Positions 50,516 to 60,600 of a stretch of DNA of 64,000 nucleotides are shown in pieces (the first letter of the stretch is position 1; each line of letters opens with the position of its first letter). A program made the translations under genes and the position numbers. Under the pieces are notes generated by a model. That model saw nothing but the letters and a program-made list of their open reading frames with translations, was not told the DNA's origin and did no database searches. The stretch lies in assembly GCA_028357285.1 (NCBI GenBank), contig JAOMWM010000002.1:115402-179401 (forward strand), written 5' to 3'. This DNA is from Schleiferiaceae bacterium (GTDB lineage: Bacteria > Bacteroidota > Bacteroidia > Flavobacteriales > Schleiferiaceae).

Positions 50516-51804
50516 TACGTAATCCTTCTTATATTAATATTTGATGACTCAAAACCCCTATGGGTTAAATTAAAAACCACGTTTCCGTCAAGCTGTTTTA
50601 GAATGTTTCTATAATCCTCTTTGTTATGGCACAACAAGTGAATCACGTTTGGACTAGTAGGGATCTTCGTGCATCCTGAGGTAATTATATTCAAATGTGA
50701 AACTCGTTCGTATACACGTCGATTTTCTCCTAATAGTCGATCAATATCTAGTGAATCATCTATTATGATTACCTCTTTCCCTTTTCCTTGAAGTGTTTCA
50801 GCCAGTTCCAGGTAAGGACTAAACCTGAGATCGTCTGTACCAGGTTTAAAGGTTATTCCGTGAAAAACAAATGTGTTGACATCATAGTTTAGCAACTGTT
50901 CGGATAAACTTATTATTAATGATTTATTAGACTCCAAGGTTGCTTTTAGCATCGGGGAATCTACAGAATGTAATTCTCCTAGTTTATACAAACCTTTAAG
51001 GTCCTTTGGTAGACAAGAGCCTCCAAAACTAAACCCAGGAGATAAATATGCCCCGCCTAGATTTAGTTTTTTATCTAGACGAAATAATTCAAATGCTCTC
51101 ACACTATTGACACCAACATTGGTTAAAATTCGCCCCGCTTCGTTTGCAAAAGCAACCTTTACCGCATGCCAACTGTTATTCAAATATTTTATTACTTCAG
51201 CCGTCCCTAAATCAACAAATTCAATATCGCCTTGAATGAACCCGTTTAGTTTACGAATCTTACTTCGAACACTCTGGGAAAAGTTATCGCTTCCAAATAC
51301 AGTTAACCCTGGGTTATAGAAATCAGCAACCGCAGAGCCTTCACGTAAGAATTCCGGACCAACTAGTACATCATTATTAAAACCACCTGACCGCAGCATT
51401 TCCTTACATGCAGAGGCAGTTCCTGGCGATACAGTTGATCGAATAATGAAAGACGTTGCTTTAGAAATATAACCTGAGTTCATACAATTATCTATGACCT
51501 TGTAAATTGACGAAACGTCAAGCAAACCCGTCACGGCATCGTTAGGAGTTCCAACTGTTATGAATACAAAATCACAATCCCTCAGCCATTCTCCTACTTC
51601 CGTTGTTGCTACCAAACCATGAATTTCTACAGCCTTCTTCGTTAATTCTGCCAAATCATTTTCGACAACCACCGGCTTGCCTTTATTAATCAGTTCGACT
51701 TTCTCTTCATCCTTATCAACACCAATAACCTCTACTCCCTCATTCGCATAGACTGCTGCGCAAACGCTACCCACATATCCTAATCCAAATATTCCTATTT
51801 TCAT
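50515..51804 (-). CDS. AlgD/UDP-glucose dehydrogenase-like nucleotide-sugar dehydrogenase
   Basis: This 429-aa protein has GLGYVGSVCAAVYANEGVEV at the N-terminus, IRSTVSPGTA, GPEFLREGSA and the catalytic Cys in SPGFSFGGSCLPKDL. That last form is nearest to GDP-mannose 6-dehydrogenase (AlgD) and related enzymes and differs from the WbpA-type gene at 31561. It should make a second uronic acid donor (GDP-ManA or a UDP-hexuronate). It has 3 bp to the heparinase-like gene before it. Confidence 0.88.
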   Translation of the reverse strand: MKIGIFGLGYVGSVCAAVYANEGVEVIGVDKDEEKVELINKGKPVVVENDLAELTKKAVEIHGLVATTEVGEWLRDCDFVFITVGTPNDAVTGLLDVSSIYKVIDNCMNSGYISKATSFIIRSTVSPGTASACKEMLRSGGFNNDVLVGPEFLREGSAVADFYNPGLTVFGSDNFSQSVRSKIRKLNGFIQGDIEFVDLGTAEVIKYLNNSWHAVKVAFANEAGRILTNVGVNSVRAFELFRLDKKLNLGGAYLSPGFSFGGSCLPKDLKGLYKLGELHSVDSPMLKATLESNKSLIISLSEQLLNYDVNTFVFHGITFKPGTDDLRFSPYLELAETLQGKGKEVIIIDDSLDIDRLLGENRRVYERVSHLNIITSGCTKIPTSPNVIHLLCHNKEDYRNILKQLDGNVVFNLTHRGFESSNINIRRIT

Positions 51805-51807
51805 AAT

Positions 51808-53481
51808 TTAATTAAGTCTGATTTCTAAAATACTCGTGTTCTCAACTTCCAATGATAAAATGCTCGTCTTTTGTAACTTTCCAAAGGAAGGGCTATACAA
51901 TCCCTTCTTAACTTTGATAGGCACGCTAGAATGTATTGTACTTTGATCTCCTAGGACATCTAATACTCCATTTTTAAAGTTCACCTCAGGTGACAACATG
52001 AAGGTTGAAATAAATTTTTCGCTTTTTCTTCTCCTTCCTACGACATCATCCCGTATGATTATGACCCTTTCATCGATGAAGATGAATCGCCTCAAGAACA
52101 ATCCTCTTCTTAATTTACTCACGGTAATAACGGAAGATTTACCACTTAAAAACCACTTTTTCGAAAAAGGCTCTTTCCAAATCATATCGGACACCGGCTT
52201 CCCAAACGGTTTATTAGTGTAGGATGTAACGTTTTTACTTTGAGCGGACCTGAAATAAACCCTTTTGTTCATTTCTTTTGAAGAGTAAGTATAAGTACCA
52301 CTATCTACAAAAACTGGTATGTTGTTCATACTTAATTGTACGGACCCAAAATTCTCATGAGAATGAGCATTCATTCTTTCAAATCCGAACTCTTCTAAAT
52401 CAATTAGTAGTTTAAACTTGTAAGACTTAAATAGCCGAATATTGGTACAATTAAATGCGTTCACTGAAAGTTCGAATCGAGGAAAATGGCAATAAATGGA
52501 TTTTTCATTTGGATGCCCTTTACCTGTAATTACATTATAAATTCCTAATGATTCATCATTCTGATCGGTCCCGAACATAAAACTCCCGTCATTATCACCG
52601 AGACTAAATTCAGCCGCATTTTCGTACCAAAATTGATAGAATTGAAATGCATGTTTATACAATCTATTGAGCTCTTCAATAAAAGATTCTTTATTAAAAA
52701 AAGCTGAGAAGCTCCTTACACAAAGTATAAACGCCAGTACATCCTTAAAATAACAGATACTATGTTCTTTTGGGAACCCACTCTCCATAAATTGGTTACT
52801 CGCGGCAGTCGTAAATCTAGAAAAAGCGTCGTCAACGTCAGCTCTATCAAATAATAAGTCTGCGCAAAAAAGAAAGGCCGCCTCTCCAACTAAATGATTC
52901 GCTCCACTACTATACAGACTCAAATTGCCCGTTACTAGGGAAACCGAGTGTTTCAACACTTGACCAACTTCTTTGCGAATCTCAGAGTCGAGAGAATTGT
53001 TTCCTAAAAATAACATTAAGTTCAGACCCCGAATAGACACCTCCAATGCATCAATCCAATAAGGTCCAATACCAGAATTTAGTCCGCGAAGCACCTCTCT
53101 AACTTTTAATTTGGCACTATTGTCATGTATATTTAATAAAGGAATCCAGGTTAACCGATATGGCTCCATTGTATATTTAAAATCTCCCATTTTCTCTAGG
53201 TCGTGTTTAGAGTAGGAGTTGAATGGCAACAAAGGAAGTTGTCCTGAAGTTCTGGGATCCAATGCGAATTCTAGACACTGAAGATGAAATGAGAATTCGT
53301 AAACAGTAATTATTACGTCTTTGAACTCATGCGTAGGCAGAAATACCTTAGGAGGGTGGGGTTCGGAAATTAATTCTATTTCCTTAGAAAAATCGTAATT
53401 CTTCGTGAATCGTTTCTTTTTAATTAGCCATATTAACTCCTTTAAACCATGTATATACATTAACCGATTCAAATTTCTCAT
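51808..53481 (-). CDS. Heparinase II/III-like protein
   Basis: This 557-aa protein has an alpha-barrel first half (GPYWIDALEVSIRGLNLMLF, NHLVGEAAFLFCADLLF) and a beta second half with SHENFGSVQLSMNNIPVFVD and SGTYTYSSKEMNKRVYFRSA, the usual heparinase-II/III C-terminal signature. No signal peptide is seen, which is odd for a lyase but is normal for members within biosynthetic clusters. It may trim or modify the new polymer. Substrate unknown. Confidence 0.85.
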   Translation of the reverse strand: MRNLNRLMYIHGLKELIWLIKKKRFTKNYDFSKEIELISEPHPPKVFLPTHEFKDVIITVYEFSFHLQCLEFALDPRTSGQLPLLPFNSYSKHDLEKMGDFKYTMEPYRLTWIPLLNIHDNSAKLKVREVLRGLNSGIGPYWIDALEVSIRGLNLMLFLGNNSLDSEIRKEVGQVLKHSVSLVTGNLSLYSSGANHLVGEAAFLFCADLLFDRADVDDAFSRFTTAASNQFMESGFPKEHSICYFKDVLAFILCVRSFSAFFNKESFIEELNRLYKHAFQFYQFWYENAAEFSLGDNDGSFMFGTDQNDESLGIYNVITGKGHPNEKSIYCHFPRFELSVNAFNCTNIRLFKSYKFKLLIDLEEFGFERMNAHSHENFGSVQLSMNNIPVFVDSGTYTYSSKEMNKRVYFRSAQSKNVTSYTNKPFGKPVSDMIWKEPFSKKWFLSGKSSVITVSKLRRGLFLRRFIFIDERVIIIRDDVVGRRRKSEKFISTFMLSPEVNFKNGVLDVLGDQSTIHSSVPIKVKKGLYSPSFGKLQKTSILSLEVENTSILEIRLN

Positions 53482-53482
53482 C

Positions 53483-54445
53483 CTACTCGAATATTGCTTT
53501 TCGTACTTCTTCTATGCCGTACTGATACTCATTATATTTAAACTTTACTTCCTTTAGTCCATTTATTATCAATAACGACTTATTAACCCAACTTTCAAGC
53601 GGAAAACAAAATAGTGTATCCGTGTGATTTGATATCAATTGTAATGAGAATGGTTGGTCTGACGTGAACACTAAATGTTGACAGCCTAAAGCTTCTAATA
53701 CAACATTTGGCATGCCTTCTGGATGAGCCGTTGGAAACAAAAACAATTTGGAAGAACTAAGAGCTTCGTAATAATTTTGACCACTTACGTGACCTAATGA
53801 CTCAACCGCTGTAGGTGTAATCTGATACTGATTGCACCATTCATTTATCTTTGAAGCGCTTGGACCATCTCCACAAATAGTCAAATTAGCTCCGAAACGC
53901 AGTTTACTTAACAGATTCAATGCAAGGTCCAAGCGCTTTTTAGGAACTAGACGTGAAGAAAACAACAAATTATCTTTAGGGGCTCTATTCTCCGACATAT
54001 AGAAAGAGCTCTTAGTTCTGTACATCTTTGCACGTTTTCCAGTGGCCATAGCAAAATCAAACCTAGCCGCTGAATTCAACACATAACTATCAATTGCCCC
54101 GGAACTCACTTTTCTTAATAAATTCCTCCACATGAAACCCTCGAGAATTGATTTATCCCATCCATGCCAAAAAACTTCGTATGAAACACCTCGAGACCTT
54201 AAATACAGACTTACCAAATAGTCTCGTATCAAAGCTTTTTTCTGAAGACTCGGATTCAAATAAACCTCATCGCTAACTTTTATACATTTAATCATCATCC
54301 ATATTGTCATAAACGAATTAGGGTTATCTAAACGCAATACATTGTCCTCTTCCGATAATAGGGCATCAATAAAGTTTGATACTCCACCAGGATTAGAGCT
54401 TGGCGGACAAAGAAATACTCGACGATTTGACTGCATAAATTGCAC
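53483..54445 (-). CDS. Glycosyltransferase (GT4-like)
   Basis: This 320-aa protein lacks the longer N-terminal domain of some GT4 proteins but has PPSSNPGGVSNFID near the start, FSSRLVPKKRLDLALNLLSK, LTICGDGPSASKINEW and FLFPTAHPEGMPNVVLEALG (the EGMP-x-V-x-E donor-binding motif). The gene overlaps the polymerase gene by 53 bp; the second Met (54436) would shorten that. Sugar specificity unknown. Confidence 0.88.
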   Translation of the reverse strand: MQFMQSNRRVFLCPPSSNPGGVSNFIDALLSEEDNVLRLDNPNSFMTIWMMIKCIKVSDEVYLNPSLQKKALIRDYLVSLYLRSRGVSYEVFWHGWDKSILEGFMWRNLLRKVSSGAIDSYVLNSAARFDFAMATGKRAKMYRTKSSFYMSENRAPKDNLLFSSRLVPKKRLDLALNLLSKLRFGANLTICGDGPSASKINEWCNQYQITPTAVESLGHVSGQNYYEALSSSKLFLFPTAHPEGMPNVVLEALGCQHLVFTSDQPFSLQLISNHTDTLFCFPLESWVNKSLLIINGLKEVKFKYNEYQYGIEEVRKAIFE

Positions 54446-55622
54446 TTATTAAGTAAAAGAAAATAATAATAACGTCCAGCTTCCACACCGTACTGTAAAA
54501 GAATGCTACATAGACAAATATAAAATATAGTAACTTCTTAACTTTTTGATCAGCCATTGGCTTCAACAAGCTGCGAACAAATCGAACCCATAATAATGTT
54601 CCGATTATACCAGTTTGAACGCCAAAAAATATCAAACTATTAGTTCCATATTTAACATTAAAATAGTCTGTCATAAAATCACGATTGTCCAGAAATGAAA
54701 AACCACTTTTCAACATTATTCCAGGTCCATAACCGAATAATATTTTCTGAGGACCGTCTTCAATCATCTTAGTAAAAACATTGACTATCGCACTCGTCCT
54801 TCCTATTGCCAATTCAGGATTATTTCCATCAAAACCCAAAGTATAGAATTGTAAATACCATGTCAAGTATTCTAAGTCAAAGCGCCCTCCCACAACGTTT
54901 TCTGGATTAAGCGTAGGAATTAGAACAACACCCAAATACAGCAGAATGGCGGCAAAAAAAAGTAGTCCAAACAGTTTTAATGGTGACGTTCGACCTCCCG
55001 TTTGCAAATATAAAATCATCAAAGGGAAGAAAATAATTGCTCCTCTTTTGGCTCCTATCAAAGGAATCATAAATGACAGTAACAAGGCAGATAATACGAC
55101 TGCATTGAACTGTCTAGATAGACTTATAAACAGCAAGCCAGATAAAAGAAGAAAAACATACGTTGTTAGATCACTTCCAACCAGGAATAAAGGGATTTCG
55201 TTCTGACCAAAGATAATCAGTTTAATTACAGCGGCTACAACTTGAAACATTAATAGGTATTTAACATCTCGAAGAAGAGTTTCGCTATCCTCGTGACTTG
55301 AGAAATTTATTATTATCAAGTATATCAAGTAAAATGGAAGTAAATTGTATAGGAATAACAGGAGAAGGATTATGCTATGCCCATATAATAAAGAGATCGT
55401 AAATAGATATGCTATGAAGTAGAGCAGTTCTCGGCCTCCCACCAGAATAATGTTCTTTCTAATACTGAGGCTTACCAAGAAAGAAATTACAATAAAGAAT
55501 TCAACTAATTTGTAAACAAATTCGCCTAACGCTCCTACGTATATGAACATATAAGAGGTTGCTAAAACCAGCAATGGGATCAAAGCCCAATATCTAGTCC
55601 ATTTTGATGAATTCGCAAACAT
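54393..55622 (-). CDS. Wzy-like O-antigen/capsule polymerase
   Basis: This 409-aa protein has about 11 membrane helices with one large outside loop (roughly 230-330: NPENVVGGRFDLEYLTWYLQ, LFGYGPGIMLKSGFSFLDN). The loop with Arg and Tyr between TM segments is usual for Wzy polymerases. It links undecaprenyl-borne repeat units in the periplasm. Sequence conservation in the family is poor, so the call rests on topology and place. It overlaps both neighbours. Confidence 0.75.
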   Translation of the reverse strand: MFANSSKWTRYWALIPLLVLATSYMFIYVGALGEFVYKLVEFFIVISFLVSLSIRKNIILVGGRELLYFIAYLFTISLLYGHSIILLLLFLYNLLPFYLIYLIIINFSSHEDSETLLRDVKYLLMFQVVAAVIKLIIFGQNEIPLFLVGSDLTTYVFLLLSGLLFISLSRQFNAVVLSALLLSFMIPLIGAKRGAIIFFPLMILYLQTGGRTSPLKLFGLLFFAAILLYLGVVLIPTLNPENVVGGRFDLEYLTWYLQFYTLGFDGNNPELAIGRTSAIVNVFTKMIEDGPQKILFGYGPGIMLKSGFSFLDNRDFMTDYFNVKYGTNSLIFFGVQTGIIGTLLWVRFVRSLLKPMADQKVKKLLYFIFVYVAFFYSTVWKLDVIIIFFYLISAIYAVKSSSISLSAKL

Positions 55623-56691
55623 GTTTTATATTACTTAAATCGGCCAATTCAAAAGCTAATTGACGCCTCATTTCTGCATTATTGGCTCGCTTGTCTACGA
55701 CTAAAATTCTATCCACCGCTTCAACGAAACCTGTTAAATCCCCATAACTAACCGTTGCTCCGTATGTAATATCTGTTAAAATACTCTCAATTTCATCAAC
55801 GTTCGCTGCCATTACCGGAATACCCGCAGCCCAGTATTCAAATATTTTTATTGGGCTGCTAGTTCTCCATACTACTTCGTTTGGCAAGCAAAGTAGGCCT
55901 ATATCATATTCGCAAAGAATAGTTTTGACCTTAACCGAATCTACATATCCTTTGAGGTGAACGAATTTATCTGAGGCTGATTGCTCTACGTAGTTCTGTA
56001 GATCCTGGTAACCATGACCTCCTCCGTAAATATGCAACTCCGCTTTCCTCGTTTGATTCAAAACCTTAACACCGTCCACCATGTAACTAAGGCCTCTTCC
56101 CGGATCAAGGCTTCCTACGTAAACAAGACGTAAAACTTCTGCATGACTTTGATCCCAAACTCTCTGTTTGAATTCGTCAACCTTTATTAAGCTGGGGTAA
56201 AGCATACTGTTTTTCGTTTGGAGAAGCGGATTAATTCTGCATGATATTTTCTTCACCCCTTCCGTTATGAATAGTGTCTTTGTCGCCAACGACGAAAATA
56301 GCACTTGTATTGAAAATTCTGTCCATTTGAATACAGTCATAAAGACTGATGTATATGCAATTGGAAGAGTCCTGATATCAACTACAACCTGCGTATATCC
56401 AAACAAACGAGCAACTAGTGTTAGATGCATAGTCTTTTCACCAAGTACAATGCAATCCTCTTTTCTGTTATTCCATAGGAGCCTTACGTAAGCCATGTTT
56501 CGTCTGATTTTACCGAAAGATGCAGGAACATCAATCGCCTTGCTAAATCCATTCTCAAGCCAACGATTCTTCGAGCCAAGAACTACCGGAGTCAAAACCA
56601 TGTCATTTTTCTGAAATTCTTTCGCCCAACTTAGTCTAATTGAACTTGGGCCATGATTACTTTTCCACGGCCCTAACCAAACTACTTTCAT
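55594..56691 (-). CDS. Glycosyltransferase (GT4-like)
   Basis: This 365-aa GT-B protein starts with WLGPWKSNHGPSSIRLSWAK and has RLVYVGSLDPGRGLSYMVDG, ELHIYGGGHGYQDLQNYVEQ and FEYWAAGIPVMAANVDEIES. The Glu of FEYWAAG is the donor-binding residue. It overlaps the polymerase gene by 29 bp and the amidotransferase gene by 35 bp. Confidence 0.88.
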   Translation of the reverse strand: MKVVWLGPWKSNHGPSSIRLSWAKEFQKNDMVLTPVVLGSKNRWLENGFSKAIDVPASFGKIRRNMAYVRLLWNNRKEDCIVLGEKTMHLTLVARLFGYTQVVVDIRTLPIAYTSVFMTVFKWTEFSIQVLFSSLATKTLFITEGVKKISCRINPLLQTKNSMLYPSLIKVDEFKQRVWDQSHAEVLRLVYVGSLDPGRGLSYMVDGVKVLNQTRKAELHIYGGGHGYQDLQNYVEQSASDKFVHLKGYVDSVKVKTILCEYDIGLLCLPNEVVWRTSSPIKIFEYWAAGIPVMAANVDEIESILTDITYGATVSYGDLTGFVEAVDRILVVDKRANNAEMRRQLAFELADLSNIKHVCEFIKMD

Positions 56692-58399
56692 ATTTTTCTA
56701 CCCAATAAAAGAGACTCTTGACGGCAAATTTCTGTCCATGAGTGTTAATTGCCTCCGGCCTAAACTCTTGCAATCCCAGTTTGTCAAAGAGTTCCATTAC
56801 ATTCACATCATCTGAAATCGCCTTTTCCTCATGATTAAAGCCTCGTTTCTTAGAGAAGAATTTCTTTCTTGAAATCAATCGTCCATACAGCGTAAACAAG
56901 ACGAATTTTTTAATCAAGAAATTCAGCCATGACAAATTGAGCAAACCCGATGATAGAATCAATACTCGCACGTTTAATAAGGGCACCCTCGCCTCAACGG
57001 AATTCAACATACTTGATTTGTCCACCTTATCCAAAATGTCCTTTGGTAGATAATAATTCAAATCCAGTCTTACTAATCCTCTTATTAGGCCGTGTTGTGC
57101 TATATAATCGTTCACTCTTTCTCCAAATTCAGCAATAACCCTTTTTTCCACCTCATTAAGTTCTTCTTTCTTAAACACAAGAGATCTTCGAAGGGCGTAG
57201 CTATAACCGAAAGATTCTCCGGCCAACTTCTTATTTAATTTGGTCTGCAATTTCCGAGGCAACGCTTTGAATAAGTATAAATACACTCCATATCTGTACC
57301 AATTATATCCAAAAAACAACTCATCACCACCATCACCGCAAATGACAACCGTCCCATGATCCCTTACAGCCCTAAACACGTTATAACTTGGAACTATACT
57401 ACTGTCAGAAACCGGTGCGTCCAGTTTAGAAAGAATTTCTTTTTCATCAAACTCTTTAGAGTCAAGTATCTGATGATTAAGGGTACGACTCTTTCTTTTC
57501 CTGTTTAATCTAGAAGAGAAATTTCTTGCCTGGTCGCTTTCATCATAAACATCACTCTCTTGATTTGAAACCGTTATGGCATGCAAACTTGAATTTTCCG
57601 AGGCCAGAGCACATACTATCGAGCTATCTATTCCTCCCGACAACAAAGCGCAAATAGGCACATCGCTCCGTAAATGAATATCTATACTACGGCCAATCTC
57701 ATGTTTTAAGTTTTTCAATTTGTGTATTAATGCCCCTCCTAATTCAGAAACCACATGATCTTTGTAGTTAAACTCCGCGGTGAAGTCATTCATCTCCAAA
57801 TTAAAGTAATTCATTGTTCCTGGAGGCAATGATTTCACACCATCTACTACGGTGTCATTACTCAACCCATAACCAACTGTCAAGAACTCTTCTAAATAGG
57901 TCTTGTTTAATTCAAATACATCATTCAACTTGATTAATGCTGTCAATTCTGAAGATACCGTAATTCCATCGCTACCCTTATGATAAAGTAGTGGTTTAAT
58001 TCCAAACCAATCGCGAATCATCCACAATCCCCTTTTTCTCTTATCGTAAATGACTATCGAAAACATACCTATCAGCTCATATACAAATTCAATCCCATTT
58101 TTTAGATACAAATCAACCAGAACTTGAGTGTCGCTTTTTTTATTCGATAAACCATAAGAATCTGCTAACTCGAGGTAATTATATATTTCACCATTAAAAA
58201 CCATTACCACATGTTCGCGTTCAATAGGTTGATTCGAATCACTTGAAGTGTCTAGAATAGATAGTCTATTGTGGCCAAACTTTATACCGTCACATTCACT
58301 GTACCCAGTGTAGTCGGGCCCTCTGTGCACCTGATATGCTAACGATTCTTTAAAAGAGTCTTCCTTGATTTCTTTAGTCGTTACTAATATTCCACACAT
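56657..58399 (-). CDS. AsnB-like glutamine-dependent amidotransferase
   Basis: This 580-aa protein has the N-terminal nucleophile Cys2 (MCGILVTT), the HRGPDYTGY and FNGEIYNYLEL blocks of class II glutaminases and the ATP-binding SGGIDSS in a synthetase domain; GDGGDELFFGYNWYRY follows. Length is near that of E. coli AsnB (554 aa). In polysaccharide clusters AsnB homologues (for example WbpS) amidate uronic acids, which fits the two uronate dehydrogenases here. Plain asparagine synthesis is the alternative. Confidence 0.9.
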   Translation of the reverse strand: MCGILVTTKEIKEDSFKESLAYQVHRGPDYTGYSECDGIKFGHNRLSILDTSSDSNQPIEREHVVMVFNGEIYNYLELADSYGLSNKKSDTQVLVDLYLKNGIEFVYELIGMFSIVIYDKRKRGLWMIRDWFGIKPLLYHKGSDGITVSSELTALIKLNDVFELNKTYLEEFLTVGYGLSNDTVVDGVKSLPPGTMNYFNLEMNDFTAEFNYKDHVVSELGGALIHKLKNLKHEIGRSIDIHLRSDVPICALLSGGIDSSIVCALASENSSLHAITVSNQESDVYDESDQARNFSSRLNRKRKSRTLNHQILDSKEFDEKEILSKLDAPVSDSSIVPSYNVFRAVRDHGTVVICGDGGDELFFGYNWYRYGVYLYLFKALPRKLQTKLNKKLAGESFGYSYALRRSLVFKKEELNEVEKRVIAEFGERVNDYIAQHGLIRGLVRLDLNYYLPKDILDKVDKSSMLNSVEARVPLLNVRVLILSSGLLNLSWLNFLIKKFVLFTLYGRLISRKKFFSKKRGFNHEEKAISDDVNVMELFDKLGLQEFRPEAINTHGQKFAVKSLFYWVEKYESSLVRAVEK

Positions 58400-59465
58400 T
58401 TTTGTTCCATTTTAAACAGTAATTGCTCGGAGAATGATTATTCACAATCAAGCTTTTTCCAGCACGCGCAACACCCCTATATTGGCTGTAGTTGTCAAGA
58501 GTGTATTCTACTTTATCTGCCCATATATCTAGGGATAAATCTCGAACAAGAAATATGCACTCCTCGTCTTCTGTTATTTTTTCCATAGCCATTGAGTATG
58601 AACATATTACTAAACACTCTGAAAGTAACGCTTCCATTATGCTCTGTGCGAAAGCCGGCTCCGTCCTGTAAGGGAAGAGCATAGTTTTACATTCTACTAA
58701 AAATACAATTGACTCTTCCTTAGGAATTAAATGCAGATTAGACAATTGTTTTGACATGTAAGCAATCTGAGGCAACAGCTCTCCATGCCCACAAATGGCG
58801 AAAGTATAGTTTGGAAAACGTTTAGCCAACTCGACAACAAATAAAGGATTTTTCGAATCCGTTAATTTTCCTAGAAAGCCTACATCGTATCTGCGATTCT
58901 CTATCTTATCCTCAATTAGAATTTCATTGAATTTTCCGCATATATTATTCATCTGTACAACATGGCTTGAATTGAAATGATTATTAAAAACCGTTTCACT
59001 CTGCCCTTTTAATAGAATAATATCAAAGTATTTTATGGTATATTTGAAACACAAATAGTCTACTTTATTCGCACTTTTAAATTGCTCGATATCAGAATAT
59101 GTGAAAACTACGCCAATTCGGCTAGAAAGAATGAATTTGGTAATGACCATCGGAATGATTAGGCTATTGTAAAGATGTCCTTCAACCCAATCACAGTTTT
59201 TAGCGTGCCTAATAATAATACCCACGGATAAAAGCCTCTGTAAATGTGCTAGGATCCTATAACCAGAATACTTTGGTAACGCACGAATTACTTTAACACC
59301 GTTAAGCGACTCAAAACTTTTAAGATCCCTGTGATAACGACTCGTTAGTACCCTAACATCAAATCCCATTGAATATAGTTCTTCCGCAAAGGCTCGAGCG
59401 CTACGTTCGGATCCCGACTCATTTGGATAATAGAACTCCGAGACGATTAATATTCGTTTTTTCAT
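58374..59465 (-). CDS. Glycosyltransferase family 4
   Basis: This 363-aa protein has SEFYYPNESGSERSARAFAE at its start, a GT-B opening with the Gly/Ser loop for the acceptor. The C-terminal domain has YDVGFLGKLTDSKNPLFVVE, YTFAICGHGELLPQIAYM and LFPYRTEPAFAQSIMEALLS. It overlaps the flippase gene by 47 bp and the amidotransferase gene by 26 bp. Confidence 0.9.
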   Translation of the reverse strand: MKKRILIVSEFYYPNESGSERSARAFAEELYSMGFDVRVLTSRYHRDLKSFESLNGVKVIRALPKYSGYRILAHLQRLLSVGIIIRHAKNCDWVEGHLYNSLIIPMVITKFILSSRIGVVFTYSDIEQFKSANKVDYLCFKYTIKYFDIILLKGQSETVFNNHFNSSHVVQMNNICGKFNEILIEDKIENRRYDVGFLGKLTDSKNPLFVVELAKRFPNYTFAICGHGELLPQIAYMSKQLSNLHLIPKEESIVFLVECKTMLFPYRTEPAFAQSIMEALLSECLVICSYSMAMEKITEDEECIFLVRDLSLDIWADKVEYTLDNYSQYRGVARAGKSLIVNNHSPSNYCLKWNKNVWNISND

Positions 59466-60600
59466 TTATGACCTGAGCTAAGACTAAAATTAATATACCT
59501 ATAGAGACAATATAAGACTCCGGAATGACTTGTTTAAGGCATAATATGGCCGAGAGAGTGTAAGAGAAAGTTACAAAAAGCAAAATATCCGATCTTTTCT
59601 CCTTAATCAAGGCTAATGAAACGGGAACGCTGCCTAACCAAAATAAATACGATCTAAAGCGAATATAGATTCCAGCATCTGCTACTACCTGAGTATCTAA
59701 AATCCAAGAATTAAAAGATGAAATATGGACACTTGAAAGTCTTAACAATACCTCAGCAAAGACGATTATACAGACTCCTATTATAGCAAAATACCTAGGA
59801 TTAAATTTAATTCGGTTCAAATAAACGTATATATATGAATTTACAGTCGTTAATAGAATCATAACAATATCAAAATACCTTGTCAACAATCCATAAGAAG
59901 ACAACTCCAATTCATTAAAATTGGTGGAGGCCAAGCTCATATCAAAAGATTTTTGATATAATAGACCAAACCCCCCCAGCGTATATATAGCCGAAACGAT
60001 TAAGGCTCGAAATCTCACATTTTTAAGGTATGAAAACGAAAGTTCTATTCTTGTTGATAGCCATAAAAAAACAATACCAACAATATCAATTGCCACCCAA
60101 ACAAAAACGAACCCTTCAATTGACATTCTAATGTCCAAATACGCTGATATGGCAAGAAAAGTCACAAAAATTGACCTCGCAACAAGCGATACGGAGAATA
60201 CTTTTTTGAAGTTTTTCTTAAATGTCTCTATGGTTGATAATGTTCGAAAAATCTCCAATGTGAAAATTCGGAGAGCTATAAAGCCTAGGATGTAATCTTG
60301 ATTATAAAGCAAAAAAAAGGCAACGAAAATAAGAAAGACAGCATAACCAATCTTTTTCACCTGAATAAATTCCTCAAACATTGTCGAAGTTCCAGCATTT
60401 TCTGCTAGTAATTTACTAGCACCAGACAGCAAGAAAACTTGTAACGGTGCATAAATGGCCATTTTGGACACATATACTGAATACCCCTGCATTCCTAGTA
60501 TACCTGGTACTAACGTCAAAGATAATACTCCCGTTATCTGGCCAATTACGGTTGTCAACGAATGGTGTGTGAAATTACTTAAATGCTCTCTCCACTGCAT
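59419..60600 (-). CDS. Wzx-like flippase (polysaccharide translocase)
   Basis: This 393-aa protein has about 12 hydrophobic helices and few charges in them; the start (HSLTTVIGQITGVLSLTLVP) and PLQVFLLSGASKLLAENAGT resemble the first helices of MOP-superfamily flippases. It probably moves the lipid-linked repeat unit to the periplasmic face. Length is slightly below the usual 410-480 aa. The call rests on topology and neighbours. Confidence 0.75.
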   Translation of the reverse strand: MQWREHLSNFTHHSLTTVIGQITGVLSLTLVPGILGMQGYSVYVSKMAIYAPLQVFLLSGASKLLAENAGTSTMFEEFIQVKKIGYAVFLIFVAFFLLYNQDYILGFIALRIFTLEIFRTLSTIETFKKNFKKVFSVSLVARSIFVTFLAISAYLDIRMSIEGFVFVWVAIDIVGIVFLWLSTRIELSFSYLKNVRFRALIVSAIYTLGGFGLLYQKSFDMSLASTNFNELELSSYGLLTRYFDIVMILLTTVNSYIYVYLNRIKFNPRYFAIIGVCIIVFAEVLLRLSSVHISSFNSWILDTQVVADAGIYIRFRSYLFWLGSVPVSLALIKEKRSDILLFVTFSYTLSAILCLKQVIPESYIVSIGILILVLAQVINEKTNINRLGVLLSK

